Shown: positions 36,544 to 47,720, numbered from the stretch's first letter. The stretch is 64,000 nt of DNA from Hanleya hanleyi (GCA_036873755.1 JAVTVY010019051.1:1-64000); one strand, 5' to 3'. The notes: generated by a model from the sequence alone, not told the origin. A program made the numbers and translations.

Positions 36544-37707
36544 ATGTTTCAACTGAACGACACATTGCGTGCCTTGATTGCTGAAAATAAAACCAGACGA
36601 CAAGAATTGAACGACGAGAAAGCCGCACAGCTTGTCCCAGTTTTGGTTTATGTCGGAATCCTCATGATCGTTGGGGCCATAGGGAATGCATTGGTTTGCT
36701 ATGTATACTACTTCCGGTTCAAGAAGACCGCGTCCAGTTACTTCATTCTGTTGCTCGCCGTGCTGGATTTGATCACGTGTCTTGTTGGTATGCCATTCGA
36801 GTTCTTCGACCTTCGCAAACCATATACATTTGACATTCCTTTGGCTTGTAAGATTTTGAGATTCACTGAATCTACTACCATTATTGCCTCAGGGATTACC
36901 TTAGTAGCTGTGGCGTTTGATCGTTACTACAAAGTTTGTAAACCTTTGAAACGATTTCCAAACAGGACAGCCAAACTATTAAACCTAGGATCTTTTGTTA
37001 TAGCGTTGGCGGTTTCATGGCCTGCGCTACTCGTTTTCGGGCCAAAAGTAGTCCCAACTAGAGATCCCTACATCGAAGGATTAGAATGTTCTGTGGACGA
37101 GAGTGTAAAAGGTGGAATTTTGCTAATTTTATATTACGTTTTTCTGGCAGTTGTTTTCGTAGTTAGTATCACATTTTTAAGTATTCTTTACGCACTCCTC
37201 TTTAGAGCTGTGCTAAAACGGAGGCGGGTCACCATAGGCGAAATATTGCCAGAAGTTAGCCGGAAGAGCTTGCGTTCCAACAGTGAGCATGACGGTGAAT
37301 CTGTGTTCAAAGGATCCTTCACAAAGCCTCCAAGAAGAAGGCGCCTGTTTTCTAGTGAAGGCAGTGACAGGCGCCGCAGTAGTGGTGGAAGAATACGTGC
37401 AGGCAAAACAACCAGGATTCTCTTTATCGTATCGTTTGTGTTCGTAATCAGCTTCCTGCCATATGTTATTCTGAAAATTTTACAAGTTGTTGTGAAGAAT
37501 TTTGATGAATATCCTTCTGTGGCGGCTGAGGTGGTTTACAATATTTTTGTGAGATTTCCCAATATCAACAATGCAGTCAACCCAATAATATACAGTTTTA
37601 TGCACAAAAACTTCAGGATTGAGTGTGTATCAGTATTCAGAAAAGTATTCACATGTAACAAAGACAGACTTCAGCGAAAGAAATCTCGAAATTCAGCGAG
37701 TATATGA
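36544..37707 (+). CDS. Class A (rhodopsin-like) G protein-coupled receptor
   Basis: The intact 387-residue receptor is encoded in one exon. Seven hydrophobic segments lie at about 31-56, 66-88, 102-124, 147-165, 191-221, 290-312 and 328-352. Class A landmarks are present: GN at 47-48 in TM1, LAVLD at 71-75 in TM2, Cys102 to pair with Cys182, DRY at 126-128, W159-P160 in TM4, FLPY at 304-307 in TM6 and NPIIY at 346-350 in TM7. The extracellular N-terminus has glycosylation sequons at N5 and N15. The third intracellular loop (223-289) is long, with RRRR and RRRSS clusters that resemble basophilic kinase sites. Cys361 and Cys371 could anchor the tail. It would act at the plasma membrane, probably on a peptide-type ligand; its exact subfamily cannot be assigned from sequence alone. 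Confidence 0.92.
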   Translation: MFQLNDTLRALIAENKTRRQELNDEKAAQLVPVLVYVGILMIVGAIGNALVCYVYYFRFKKTASSYFILLLAVLDLITCLVGMPFEFFDLRKPYTFDIPLACKILRFTESTTIIASGITLVAVAFDRYYKVCKPLKRFPNRTAKLLNLGSFVIALAVSWPALLVFGPKVVPTRDPYIEGLECSVDESVKGGILLILYYVFLAVVFVVSITFLSILYALLFRAVLKRRRVTIGEILPEVSRKSLRSNSEHDGESVFKGSFTKPPRRRRLFSSEGSDRRRSSGGRIRAGKTTRILFIVSFVFVISFLPYVILKILQVVVKNFDEYPSVAAEVVYNIFVRFPNINNAVNPIIYSFMHKNFRIECVSVFRKVFTCNKDRLQRKKSRNSASI

Positions 37708-37851
37708 ATCTCAAAAGCTTTAAATTTATCACTGGACCAATAATTAATACAAATGAATACGAGCGAATGAAGGTTACAGTAGATGGACTTGCCAGGTTTT
37801 TGGTTTCAGGATAATACAGCCGAAAACCCGTGATTCGACCATGTATCTAGT

Positions 37852-37857
37852 AATAAA
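37852..37857 (+). terminator. Candidate AATAAA polyadenylation signal for the GPCR
   Basis: AATAAA occurs 145 bases after the GPCR stop codon. No closer canonical signal is seen. 37,860-38,680 shows nothing else I can support. Confidence 0.4.
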
Positions 37858-38689
37858 CTGAAACAGGATATTTGTCAGACGTTTCATTAACTAGAACTAT
37901 AGTGGTCTAATGCAGATTAATACACATGTTTTGGGTTATAGTGCAGTGTCAAAGACATTGGAACTCTTCTGGTTGAGGAGGTTAATTTAGTCCATACCCA
38001 GAGGTAGGGCCAGAATGCCTGTCTGAGATATACAAATATATGATTCTGTATTACTGGTTTCTATTCTCTGGTATTCTGTGGCAAATCTGTACTGGATTTG
38101 AACCAGTGTTAATTTCTCTTTGTTTAGAAACTTAAGTTAGCGTATATCAGGTTCATAATTATGAACCTACCATAGGTCACTTGAGATAGCCATTTGTCAC
38201 TTCATACATGGAGAGTTTCACTGTTTTTACCATCTTAAAACTTGATTATTATTGTTATAATAATCGTCCTATAGATGATTGACAACCAGACCATTATTTC
38301 CATTGAACACTTGTGAAGGGCTATTGCCTGTCCGGATCACTGACCATTCCCTTTAACAAACGAGGTTATTGGACCAATACTCTCCTCCACAAAGTTGTCG
38401 ACTTATCTTTACACTCTCACACAGATTCAGATCAGACACAAACTTTCTTTTGAGATGATTTATTTAAGAAAGGACAAATACTAGAGTGGTACGGATGACT
38501 CCCATCTCGGGCATCTCATTTATCGTTGGTGATTCAGTGCCTCACTCTGGGGTTATCAGGATCGATTCCCAAACGAGTATCATTCTTGAAGGGTTATCTG
38601 TGCGATTTACTGAAAAACGCGTCGATCATGCTTTACACAAAGTCATGTAGAAAAATCACACATATGTGAGTCTCAATGTCACGCCGTTT

Positions 38690-38943
38690 ATACATCACCA
38701 TCTAGACACACACGACTGTTTATACATCACCATCTAGACACACACGACTGTTTATACATCACCATCTAGACACACACGACTGTTTATACATCACCATCTA
38801 TGACACACACGACTGTTTATACATCACCATCTAGACACACACGACTGTTTATACATCACCATCTAGACACACACGACTGTTTATACATCACCATCTAGAC
38901 ACACACGACTGTTTATACATCACCATCTAGACACACACGACTG
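38690..38943 (+). repeat. 32-bp minisatellite, eight units
   Basis: The unit 'actgtttatacatcacc' + 'atctagacacacacg' repeats eight times almost without change; one unit has an extra base ('atctatgacac' at about 38,798). There are no variable spacers between the copies, so this is not a CRISPR-like array. From 38,945 to 39,200 nothing is seen. Confidence 0.95.
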
Positions 38944-39214
38944 ACCATCCAGCTCACCGGATTTGGAATATATTACGAAACAATACCCAAATTTCAAATT
39001 AATAGACTGAGAGGTCATAATTGAAAAGTTGAGTTCCCGGTAACGCTAATGTCAGCAACGTGAAAACGTGCAGATCTGCCAGAGAGTAATAGGCCTAAAT
39101 GTTCGAATTAGCGATCAGCACAAAATAATTAAATCAAATATTAAATTTATTTTAAGGGTAAATACTGCTACACTGTTGTAAATAACAAAACTGTTTAAAT
39201 GTTTTATCTTTGTA

Positions 39215-40035
39215 TACGCCCGTCATAAAATGAGGGGTGTATATTGCCATAGCGATTTCCTTCTGTCCGTTAACATTTTACTGGTTCGTGCGATATCTCC
39301 AGTTCCATGACATGGATTGGTACCGAACATTGGGTCAAGAAGTAACCCTTTTCTTTTTGAGGTCAAAAGGTCAAAGGTCACTGCGGTTGAAAATGCACTA
39401 AATCATTGAAAATGGTTGTGTTTATACTAAAATTACAGTTCAGATTATATGTGGATTGAGATGGCAAAGAAGAAATTGATATCAACCCCTCTGCCAAGTT
39501 TGACCGAAGAGTAATGTCTGCTTGGTCCGTTCGTATGTCTGTCCATCTTCCTTGTTAACACAATGTATTTTGAAGGATTATAGGCAGGCACCATATCTTT
39601 TGAAGGATTATAGACAGGCTTTCTAATTCATATAACATGCAACTGGCGATGGGTTAGACTCCTAGTGAAGATGATTGAACTTGACCTATTCTATCTCGGT
39701 CAATTTGAGTATTGAGAATAACTTTTAAAGCATTATATCTAGGCGCTCCGAATGCATACTACAGATGCAACTATTGATTGCCAGAGCTTTTCTAATTTTA
39801 CTGACCTTGGCCTGAGTTATCAAGGTCAAACTCTAGCTATTACAGTATCTCAAGGGATAATGGCTTGGTTTTCTAATTTTCACTAGTGCATATACAACTG
39901 GTGATTAATTAGAAGTTTATTTAATTTGACCGACCTTGACCTATTTCTTCAAGGTCAAATGCTGGTTAATACAATTTGTTTTAAAGGGTTGTAGTTAGAT
40001 ATGGATGGGCGTATATTGAAGCCCACAAGGGTCGT
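39215..40035 (+). repeat. Diverged GTCAAGGTCA-type repeat
   Basis: It opens with 'tatacgcccgtcataaaatg' and 'cttctgtccgtt', then contains 'ggtcaaaaggtcaaaggtca' (39,361) and recurring 'gaccttgacct' / 'tcaaggtcaaa' motifs at about 39,690, 39,805, 39,930 and 39,950. It ends with 'tgggcgtatattgaagccca' near 40,007, which also occurs at about 25,090. It is related to the block at 23,700. Confidence 0.6.
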
Positions 40036-40290
40036 GTTTTAGGATAGTACCGGTATGTATTTTAGCTACAAGCGTTGTACCGTATCAGTTGTCGCTGATT
40101 TAGCCATAACCTGAACCGGGGACTATTTAGGTCAAGGTTTTCAAATTCTGCTTTGGAATTATATACCGTGTGTGAAAGAGACTTATATATGTAAGAGAGT
40201 TCCGAGACATATCTGTCTGGAAATTTGCAAAACTGCCCGACTGGAACAAGTATCATCAGTTCGTTTTTCAACAATCCTCTTAATAGTCCT

Positions 40291-40514
40291 ACACTGAGAG
40301 AAATATTGTGTTGTTTTAACACAATTTTGTGCTAAAATGACTTCAACACAAAATGTTTTGTGTTGAAATGGACATGGTTTTGTGTTGAACTCCATAAATC
40401 AACACACAATCTTGTCGAGTTCAACACAAATTGGTGTTGATTCTAACAAAATTTGTGTTATTTTCAACACAATTCTGGTGCTAAAATGGCTTCAACACAA
40501 CTTTTTTTGCAGTG
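40291..40514. mobile_element. Tc1/mariner-like MITE with TA duplication
   Basis: The ends are TA|CACTG ... CAGTG|TA (40,289-40,290 and 40,515-40,516). The 224-bp interior is built from repeated 'caacacaa' and 'ttgtgttg' palindromes ('aacacaaaatgttttgtgtt', 'gtgctaaaatggcttcaaca'), so it folds on itself. It has no coding content. A SINE-like tail 'attgctgaacgcgacgttaa' follows at 40,640; 40,680-42,880 otherwise holds nothing I can support. Confidence 0.7.
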
Positions 40515-42890
40515 TAGATCCTACAGACACGATGACATTCAAATTGGAACTCAAAACACTCGCCTAACAATTAATCCGAAATACTACATTGTTTTCAGTT
40601 GGATTCAGTTGGAATTACAATTGCTATATAGCTGAAATATTGCTGAACGCGACGTTAAACCTGAATTCTCTCTCTCCTGGAATTACAATCTGATATCAGA
40701 GCATACTATTATTATAACATGGGGCCTTTATTACAACTACATTCTTATATTTTTCTTCGAAACCGTGTAATGGATGCAATTAAGTTCAGCCCAACCACAA
40801 GGAAGTTACATATAACTTCCTCGTCATTGTTTTTAAAGTGTTGAATTATACTGATAAGGACTTCTTCGTGTGGAACACAAGTCATATATCAAGAAAATGG
40901 ATTGTGATCGACAACTGAAGCATTCCTCTGAATAATTATACTACATTTCCTTGTTTGAAGATCCAATTTTAAGTCCTCACATATTCGTGAAACAGTTGTC
41001 CGTATATATATTAAAATACTGAATGATTGAAGTTCATTCTTCGAGTAAATTTTGGCACATTTATGTCGAATTTAATCACCTATAGTCTACAATGTTACTT
41101 GTATGGTCCTAAGGTATAAGGACGAATGTACTTTTGTTGCATGCACATATGATTGATCGTACAGACTGTATTTTGTAAGATATTTTGTTAAATATATATT
41201 TACTTTCTTCGTTTTCTCACCAGTTTAATTGTCCAATATTTTATCGCTAAAATTAATGTTTCAGTATTATGGAGTAGTAGTAATACTTACTTTCAAACCC
41301 GACTCGATCCCAACACTCTGGTCTCTGGAGTTGAATTATTTGAAATCAAATGGAGCGGTTTTGTTTGTTAAATTTTACCTTCAAATGTCCTCTAAATGTT
41401 ACTTAATTTGAAATATTATTTGTTCAAATCTTTGAAGAAAGTTAATTACTTGATCATTTGATAATAATGTGTGAAATAAACACGCCTGGATCACCTGGTT
41501 GCAGTGCTGGCATGGCATTTTATCGACAATTCACACTGTTATTAAGCCTGAGGTATTCACTCATCAAACAGTAAATAATTTCAGAAAACTACAGTTTAGT
41601 TCAAGACTTTAATTCAATTTGTCACAGTTGAACAACACTGGCTCAGTGTGTAATCTTGTGATACCGGCTGCTTATCCTTGTCGATCCGTCGTCAACATGA
41701 CGTCAGGAGTGTCACGGTCTCGTTTTCATTGTGGCACAGAAAAAGGATGATTTAAAATTCCTATAACTCACACTAGAAGTCTATAAAACTGTGGACTTCT
41801 GCTCAGACACACAAAACCAGTGATAAACCTAAGTATATATAATGGATTTTCGGCCAAAAAATATATAGTGATCAAATCGTCTAATATCAAAACTTATCTA
41901 TTTATTTAAAATGTTTTGCTGGGGGATGGGTCTGAATATGTGATTTTCCAAAAATCTGTTCAATTTGAATGTATACATTTTGTTTTTTCGAAAATATGAG
42001 GAATCCGCAAAGCAATGAGATCGTCTATATGGCGTATCATTTAGCAGCGTCTGCATATAGGTGTGTTGCCTTCATAACAGGTCGTCCAACAATGGGCAAT
42101 TTCCACTATAGTTCAAGTTAATCGCTGGACAATGCTGTCTGACCTCGATGGCAGCGGGCGGTGCACCGACGGTTGGTCGCTTGAGCTGCAGTTCATCATT
42201 CCGAGCGCTTCCCTATGCCTTCAACCCAGAATATATTTTTAATCGACGATAACTGGTATATATTTTGGACCTGAGGTTGCCAGTTATCATAATTGTAAGC
42301 TTGTTGGTCCTTTCATGGAATGATGAGAATATTTTATCCATATTATCATATCCACACCAGTTATCAATTGTTGAAAACTCCACTCCATGTTATAAACTTA
42401 TGGGAGAGATCTTGAGAACAACCCGAAGCTCATGTTGACTCACGTGCTGTGCACCAGTGTCGCCGAGACTGGAGCAAGATAGCATTGTTCAAGGATTATT
42501 GTGGGAAGCTGCCAGTGTCCATGAATTATACTCTAGGAGATACGTTGCCGTTTTCTCAAATTTGATGAATGATACCACACCCCGATGAAACATGTGATCG
42601 TAGTTACAAGGCGGTTGACCAGTCTGATCCTTCTCCCTTAAATTCCCACGTATAAATGGAATGCCTACAAGTTGGGTTGCAATGCAATTTTTAAAAAAGC
42701 TATGTCCTACAATGCCACTCTTACTACAAATCGCAATTCGTATAGTGAGATATCCCACTACGAACCTATGCCATATACCCAATTAATCTCTGTCTAAATA
42801 CAAGGAAATTAGCCATCATTTCTTCGTAATAGTTTCAAATGTGAGGAGAAATGCATTCTTCACAATAGAAACCAGCCACGTGTCATTTAA

Positions 42891-43418
42891 CACTACCAGG
42901 CCTGGGAGAGGGGAGGGGGGAGCAAAATCTTTCTGCGCCATCTCCGGAACGACCAAAATTGAGAGCTGACACTCCTTGACGTTATAATTTACCATATTGG
43001 GGTCATTTTGAGCCTATTTGCATAACCCCGAGTAGAGGATCATGGGCAAATTCAAGATGGCGGCCACGTGGGGTACCAGAAAATTTATGTTTTCGTCATT
43101 TTTCTTCAAAGTTTCTGCTTTTACGCGATGAAAAGTGGGCAGAAACTATTTTGTTTCCCATCACATTAATATTAACTAACTTATCACGCAGTTTTTGTGA
43201 AGAAATTGCTTAAATGAAAAAAATCGACCAAAAAATGCCGTCACTGTGACGTCGTAAAAACGGCCATCTTAGATTTTTTTAATATTTTCTGGTAGAGCTT
43301 GACCCAAGGGTATAATGTGGTAAGCTTTAGAGCCCAAGCGTACGGGGCAACAAAAAATAATTGGTGGGGGGGCGAAATTGCCCCTCCCCAGGTCCCAAAA
43401 ATCCAAGGTCAGATAGGG
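42891..43418 (+). mobile_element. piggyBac-like MITE 1 (TTAA duplication)
   Basis: The element begins CACTACCAGGCCTGGG and ends 'aaggtcagataggg', flanked by TTAA at 42,887-42,890 and 43,419-43,422. The interior holds 'gcgccatctccggaacgac', 'catgggcaaattcaagatgg', 'tgacgtcgtaaaaacggcca' and a G-rich tract near the right end. The same blocks occur in reverse order and strand in MITE 2. TTAA duplication with CCYT-type ends is characteristic of piggyBac elements. It has no transposase. Confidence 0.75.
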
Positions 43419-43439
43419 TTAAACTCGACCTCAATGAAA

Positions 43440-44035
43440 CAGTACATATGTACTATACATATGAACTATTATTGTTAACTATATATGTTCCGCCATAGCA
43501 GAAATTCGTTATCGCTTCCCTTTCTGTTACTACTATTCCTGTGTACACGCTTTATAATTTGTCAAATATAAAGATTGTGATCATGGAATTGGCACTAATT
43601 CATCGAAGTGACGCCCGATGATGCTCATCTTGGCGCCTTAACGCCGTATCTTAACGCATTAACACCCTATCTTAACGCCCTATTGTAACGCCTTGGCGCG
43701 TTTGTGGACCGTGCAGTCACACGCACATGCTTTGAACATTGGCTCTTGACCCTTGATGGAAGTGACGACATCACCTGAACTGACGTCATCACCGGAAGTG
43801 ACGTCATCGCCCGCTTGTCCGCTCACCTGATGGTGTCTCCAGTACCCCTGTGCACCCAAAAGCCTACGAGCTTTAGGGTCCAGGCGGCACCATCAGGTGA
43901 GCACACATGGGTGATGACGTCAGTTCCGATGATGACGTCAATTCCGGTGATGAGGTCACTGCAATCAAGGGCCCAGCACCACTGGTCAAAGCATGTGCGT
44001 GTGCTTGGACGGTTGACAATGCGATAAGGCTTTAC
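43440..44035. repeat. Palindromic segment between the two MITEs
   Basis: Two ~120-base arms pair around about 43,866: 'acacgcacatgctttgaaca' ... 'gctcacctgatggtg' on the left and 'caccatcaggtgagc' ... 'caaagcatgtgcgtgtgc' on the right. Each arm carries TGACGTCA copies next to CCGGAAGT/ATTCCGG, the same motif pair seen in the Polinton TIRs. Further left, 'gcactaattcatcgaagtga' and 'cttaacgccgtatcttaacg' (43,592-43,660) have inverted counterparts beyond the Polinton at about 57,500-57,610. The short plus frame at 43,815 is not a gene. Confidence 0.65.
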
Positions 44036-44047
44036 GTAGGATGTTAA

Positions 44048-44632
44048 CCCTATCTGGCCTGGGCTTTTTGGGACCTGTCCAGGCCTGGGGGGGGGGGGCG
44101 AAATGGCCCCCCCCCTAATTATTTTTCTTATCCCTTAAGCTAGGGGGCTGAAACTTACGATACTATACCCTTGGGTCAAGCTCTACCAAAAAATGTAAAA
44201 AAAATCCAAGATGGCCGATTTAATGACGTCACAGTGACGTCATTTTCAAAAACGGCATTTTTGGTCGATTTTTCGGTCGGATTTTCCGAATTTTTTATTT
44301 ATGCAATTTCTTCGCAAAAACTGCATGATAAATTAGGAAATATTAATGTCATGTGAAATAAAATAGATTTTGCCCACTTTTCATCGCGGAAAAGCAGAAA
44401 TTTTTAAGAAATACGACAAAAACACCACTTTTCTGGTACCTCACGTGGCCGCCATCTTGAATTTACCCATGATCCTCTGCTCAAGGTGTTATGCAAATGG
44501 TCTCAAAATGACCCCAATATGATAAACTATAAAGTCCCGAAGTTTCAGCACTCCATTTTTCGTCGTTCCGGAGATAGCGCAGAAAGTTTGGTAGGGGGGG
44601 GGGGGCATTATGGCCCCCCAGGCCAGGTAGGG
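44048..44632 (-). mobile_element. piggyBac-like MITE 2, inverted relative to MITE 1
   Basis: The element starts CCCTATCTGGCCTGGG and ends 'ccaggccaggtaggg', flanked by TTAA at 44,044-44,047 and 44,633-44,636. Its content is the reverse complement of MITE 1 ('caagatggccgatttaatga', 'cttgaatttacccatgatcc', 'cgttccggagatagcgcag'). Both ends are intact, so it is a separate insertion or half of a long fold-back unit, not a fragment. Confidence 0.75.
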
Positions 44633-44928
44633 TTAAGGCGTTAAGATAGGTCGTTAAGGCAGTAGAGGACGTTCATTTCTAGAGGTTGAATGATTTTTTG
44701 CTTTTTAAATTTCAGTATTTTTTCATAATTGTCAACCTCGGGAGCACTCTGCACCTTCCAATCGTTGAATCTAAAATGCCAACTTTTTGGTCAGTCCTAT
44801 CACACTATCGAACCACCAGTAAAACGCATAAATGGCTATTTTGTGTCTTTTGTTGATTGATATCCCATTTTGAGATGTCTGGGTACTTTTGTTAGGAAAT
44901 TCAGCTTGTTTTGAAAAATTCGACAAAT

Positions 44929-44934
44929 CACCAT
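44929..44934 (+). repeat. Left target-site duplication CACCAT
   Basis: CACCAT directly precedes the left terminus ACTAGTATACAGTGCGC. The identical hexamer directly follows the right terminus at 57,442-57,447. Six-base duplications are the known hallmark of Polinton/Maverick integration. Confidence 0.85.
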
Positions 44935-44965
44935 ACTAGTATACAGTGCGCAGATAGAGCCACAT

Positions 44966-46110
44966 TGACCTTTGACCTCTGTGACGTCACGTGGAGGTGG
45001 AGAGGTCAAAGCTCAATGAGTGCACTTGAGCATGTACTGACCTGTATCCTCTCATCCCGTCCATCATCTGACCTTGGATCATGTTTAGACATGTTAGGGG
45101 ATTCCTCCGCGGTGATGCGGTTTGGCGGTGATGCGGTCTGCCTCCGCGGACAGAAAGTAGTCCCAAGTATATAGAGGGCTGAGGGTATGTCTGACTGTAT
45201 GAAATGCATGTACTGACTTGTGTCTGGGGGGTTTTCCATCACGGGGAGTGCGCAGGTGTGTGGTATGACGTCACTTCTGGTCTGCGTGAATCGGGCGTGA
45301 CCTGGGTATGACTGTATGAGATGTACTGACTTGGTTCTGGGTTTTTTCCATCACGGGGAAGTCACGTGATAGTTCAAGGTCATATTGGATGATAGGAATG
45401 CATGTACTGACCTGTTGTGAATATTGACTCTCATTGACCTTTGACCTAAAAAAATTGCATATTGGGGAGAATAACTACCTTCGAACACAGAAGAGTTCGA
45501 ATTGTGACCTTTGACAGCCAATCAGAAGTGAGTATTTTGACCTCGTCTGACTATGGAATGCATGCACTGACTTGGTTCTGGGGTTTTTCCATCACGGAGA
45601 GTGCGCAGGTGTGTGGTATGACGTCACTTCCGGTCTGCGAGTATAGAAAGAGTATTAAATAGCTTATTGACCTTTGACCTCAACAATTTGCATATCGTGA
45701 CCTTTGACAGCCAATCAGAAGTGAGTATTTTGACCTCGTCTGACTATGGAATGCATGTACTGACTTGGTTCTGGGGTTTTTCCATCACGGGGAGTGCGCA
45801 GGTGTGTTGTATGACGTCACTTCCGGTCTGCGAGTATAGAAAGAGTATTGGATAGCTTATTGACCTTTGACCTCAAAAATTTGTTTATCGTGACCTTTGA
45901 CAGCCGATCAGAAGCGAGTATTTTGACCTCGTCTGACTATGGAATGCATGTACTGACTTGGTTCTGGGGTTTTTCCATCATGGGGATTGCGCAGGTGTAT
46001 GACGTCACTTCCGGTCTGCGTGAATCGGGCGTGACCTGGGTATGTCTGACTGTATGGAATGCATGTACTGAGTTGGTTCTGGGGGTTTTCCATAATGGGG
46101 AGGTCACGCG
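44966..46110 (+). promoter_or_regulatory. Array of CRE, TGACCTTTGACC and ETS-like motifs in the TIR
   Basis: Perfect CRE palindromes TGACGTCA lie at 44,982, 45,266, 45,619, 45,812 and 46,000. The last three continue directly into 'cttccgg', giving TGACGTCACTTCCGG, a CRE abutting an ETS-type core. TGACCTTTGACC, the complement of a DR1 nuclear-receptor element, occurs at 44,966 and about 45,439, 45,668 and 45,861. 'agtgcgcaggtg' (NRF1/E-box-like) precedes each CRE. The right TIR repeats this set in inverse. The sites are seen directly; that they drive transcription is an inference. Confidence 0.55.
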
Positions 46111-46355
46111 ATCACACTAGTTCAAGGTCAGGGTTTTTCCATGAAACCATGGGAAGGAAGACTTATATATAACATAATCTATAGGTGTTGGACGATGTTA
46201 TTAGGACGAGTCTAGCATCCGTGCGACCCGAGGGTCGAGCGTTTATTCTGCAGTATATCTCCGGAAAAAATAAACAAACAAAAAGGGGATTCCCCTTTGG
46301 CATCGATGGTGCTGCCCTCTAGAGGCAGGGTGGGCGCATGTAAAATTTCTCCAGA

Positions 46356-46670
46356 TATAAAAAGCGGAACACGGACTTTACCGTAGAATATACTCCTATC
46401 AACCCTATCCCAAAGGGCTAATATCGGTCCCCGGGCTTATCGGGGCCTGCTTAGAGAGGTAGGGTGGGGGAGTGGGTGTATGTAAATTTAGGATTTGTCC
46501 CGAAACTATAAAAAGTGGAACACGGACTTTACCCCTAAAATAGGGGAAAACCCCTATCCCAACGGGCGAATATCGGTTCCCCGGGCTTATCGGGGCCTGC
46601 TGAGAGAGGTAGGGTGGGTGCATGTAAAAGTTTCTCCAGAAAAAAATATAAAAAGCGGAACACGGACTTT
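46356..46670 (+). promoter_or_regulatory. Three TATAAAAAG core-promoter-like units
   Basis: TATAAAAAG occurs at 46,356, 46,507 and 46,647, each followed at the same distance by 'ggaacacggactttacc'. The right TIR carries the same units pointing inward on the minus strand. They could be inward-facing promoters at both ends. Only the left set faces the known genes; the right set faces the 3' end of the gene block, where it could drive antisense transcription. Confidence 0.4.
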
Positions 46671-47381
46671 ACCCCAACAATACGGGAAAATTCCTATCAA
46701 TCCGGCCCGGCCGCAGCGCGTGCGGGTTATCCGGCCGCACGCCTGCGCGGCATCACCGGAAGTGCGCGGGTGAATTTCGGGCCAAAATAACCGCACCTCG
46801 AACCTCTATAGTTTTTCACTCCACCTGTTGCTCTTGTAACTTGTAACTCCTCGTCAAAATTTTTTGTTCTGGAATGCTGGCTCTTAACCTAGACCAAACC
46901 ATGTGCTTGGTCTGTGGGCTGATTTCATTGGTAAACGCAGAAGAGTTCCAATTGTGACCTTTGACAGCCAATCAGAAGGCGAGGTCACGTGCTCTCATTT
47001 GGACGAGTGCGCAGGTGTTTTTGTGCTGTCAACATCCGGTTTTCCCACTGGGTTTTCTCATCGTTCCTGTGTCTTCCATCCGGGTACTGTGGTTTTACAT
47101 CCGGGCCCTCATCTTACATCCGGGGTTTTCATGTTTACTGTCACGTGACCGGCAATGACCTTTAACCGCTGACATGAACTTTAACTTTTAACCTTCAACA
47201 TCCGCATGTAAACACACTCATAGTGGTTCCTCCAGCGTGGATGTGCTGTGATGGAGGGGCTAATAAAAGGATTGACCTGTAATCTTTGATTGTTGCTCTC
47301 TTTTTGAACTAACCAATCAGAATAGTACGTATCACGGACTACATCAGTAGAGCTACGTATAGGCGCGGATGTGTGACATGG

Positions 47382-47435
47382 TATATAAAACACGTCCCTC
47401 TGGATCCCACACCCCATTCCTACGGTTACAGAGCC
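47382..47435 (+). promoter_or_regulatory. Compact TATA promoter of the first core gene
   Basis: TATATAAA at 47,382-47,389 lies 54 bases before the ATG at 47,436, which leaves only a very short leader. Similar TATA-to-ATG distances recur before the next two genes. Upstream, 46,940-47,380 has no gene; it holds repeated 'catccgg' (about 47,030, 47,080, 47,099 and 47,116) and a CACGTGAC motif. Confidence 0.5.
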
Positions 47436-47720
47436 ATGACGGACACTCATCCCTATGCGACTCGCATTTTACAGCATGCGACCGTGGTTAATTCACTCAC
47501 GGGTTACAGAGCAGTGGTTCTGTCCATGTTTGGAGATGGCGACGACAACGACGGGCGACGCCAGATCCTGAAAGAGTTCACAGAAGCGGTCCTCGACAGA
47601 GTGCACTCGATGGAGAGGTGTGCTATCACTCACCACTACTGGACTATGACAGCCATCCTTGATGCCCGGACTATGGACCACGAGCGCTCACACCGGAACA
47701 GCGACGGCTCGTTGGCCTAG
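47436..47720 (+). CDS. Unknown small protein 1 of the Polinton-like element
   Basis: The 94-codon frame begins 'MTDTHPYATRILQHATVVNS' after a TATA box. An acidic patch 'GDGDDNDGRR' sits in the middle. I do not recognise it. A second frame from about 47,710 to 47,830 ('DPDAVPMTATEKERFFRAST') looks protein-like and may be its original C-terminus separated by a frameshift. The start was chosen for its distance from TATATAAA; an in-frame upstream ATG at 47,373 lies before the TATA box and is unlikely. Confidence 0.45.
   Translation: MTDTHPYATRILQHATVVNSLTGYRAVVLSMFGDGDDNDGRRQILKEFTEAVLDRVHSMERCAITHHYWTMTAILDARTMDHERSHRNSDGSLA

Larger units (their letters stand above)
44935..46937 (+). repeat. 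Left terminal inverted repeat of the Polinton-like element
   Basis: It is matched in inverse by about 55,115-57,441. Landmarks shared by both arms include the terminal AGTATACAGTGCGCAG, 'gtgacgtcacgtggaggtgg', 'ggacgatgttattaggacga', 'ccgggcttatcggggcctgc', the GC-rich 'gccgcacgcctgcgcggcat' and, at the inner edge, 'gtctgtgggctgatttcatt'. It contains three ~193-base tandem modules (repeat starts at about 45,503, 45,697 and 45,890) and two to three ~145-base modules at 46,340-46,700. The open frames within it are repeat by-products. Confidence 0.88.

Noticed and set aside
38690..38943. Regular 32-bp repeats resembling a CRISPR array
   Set aside because: The copies are directly abutting with no unique spacers, and the DNA is eukaryotic; it is a minisatellite.
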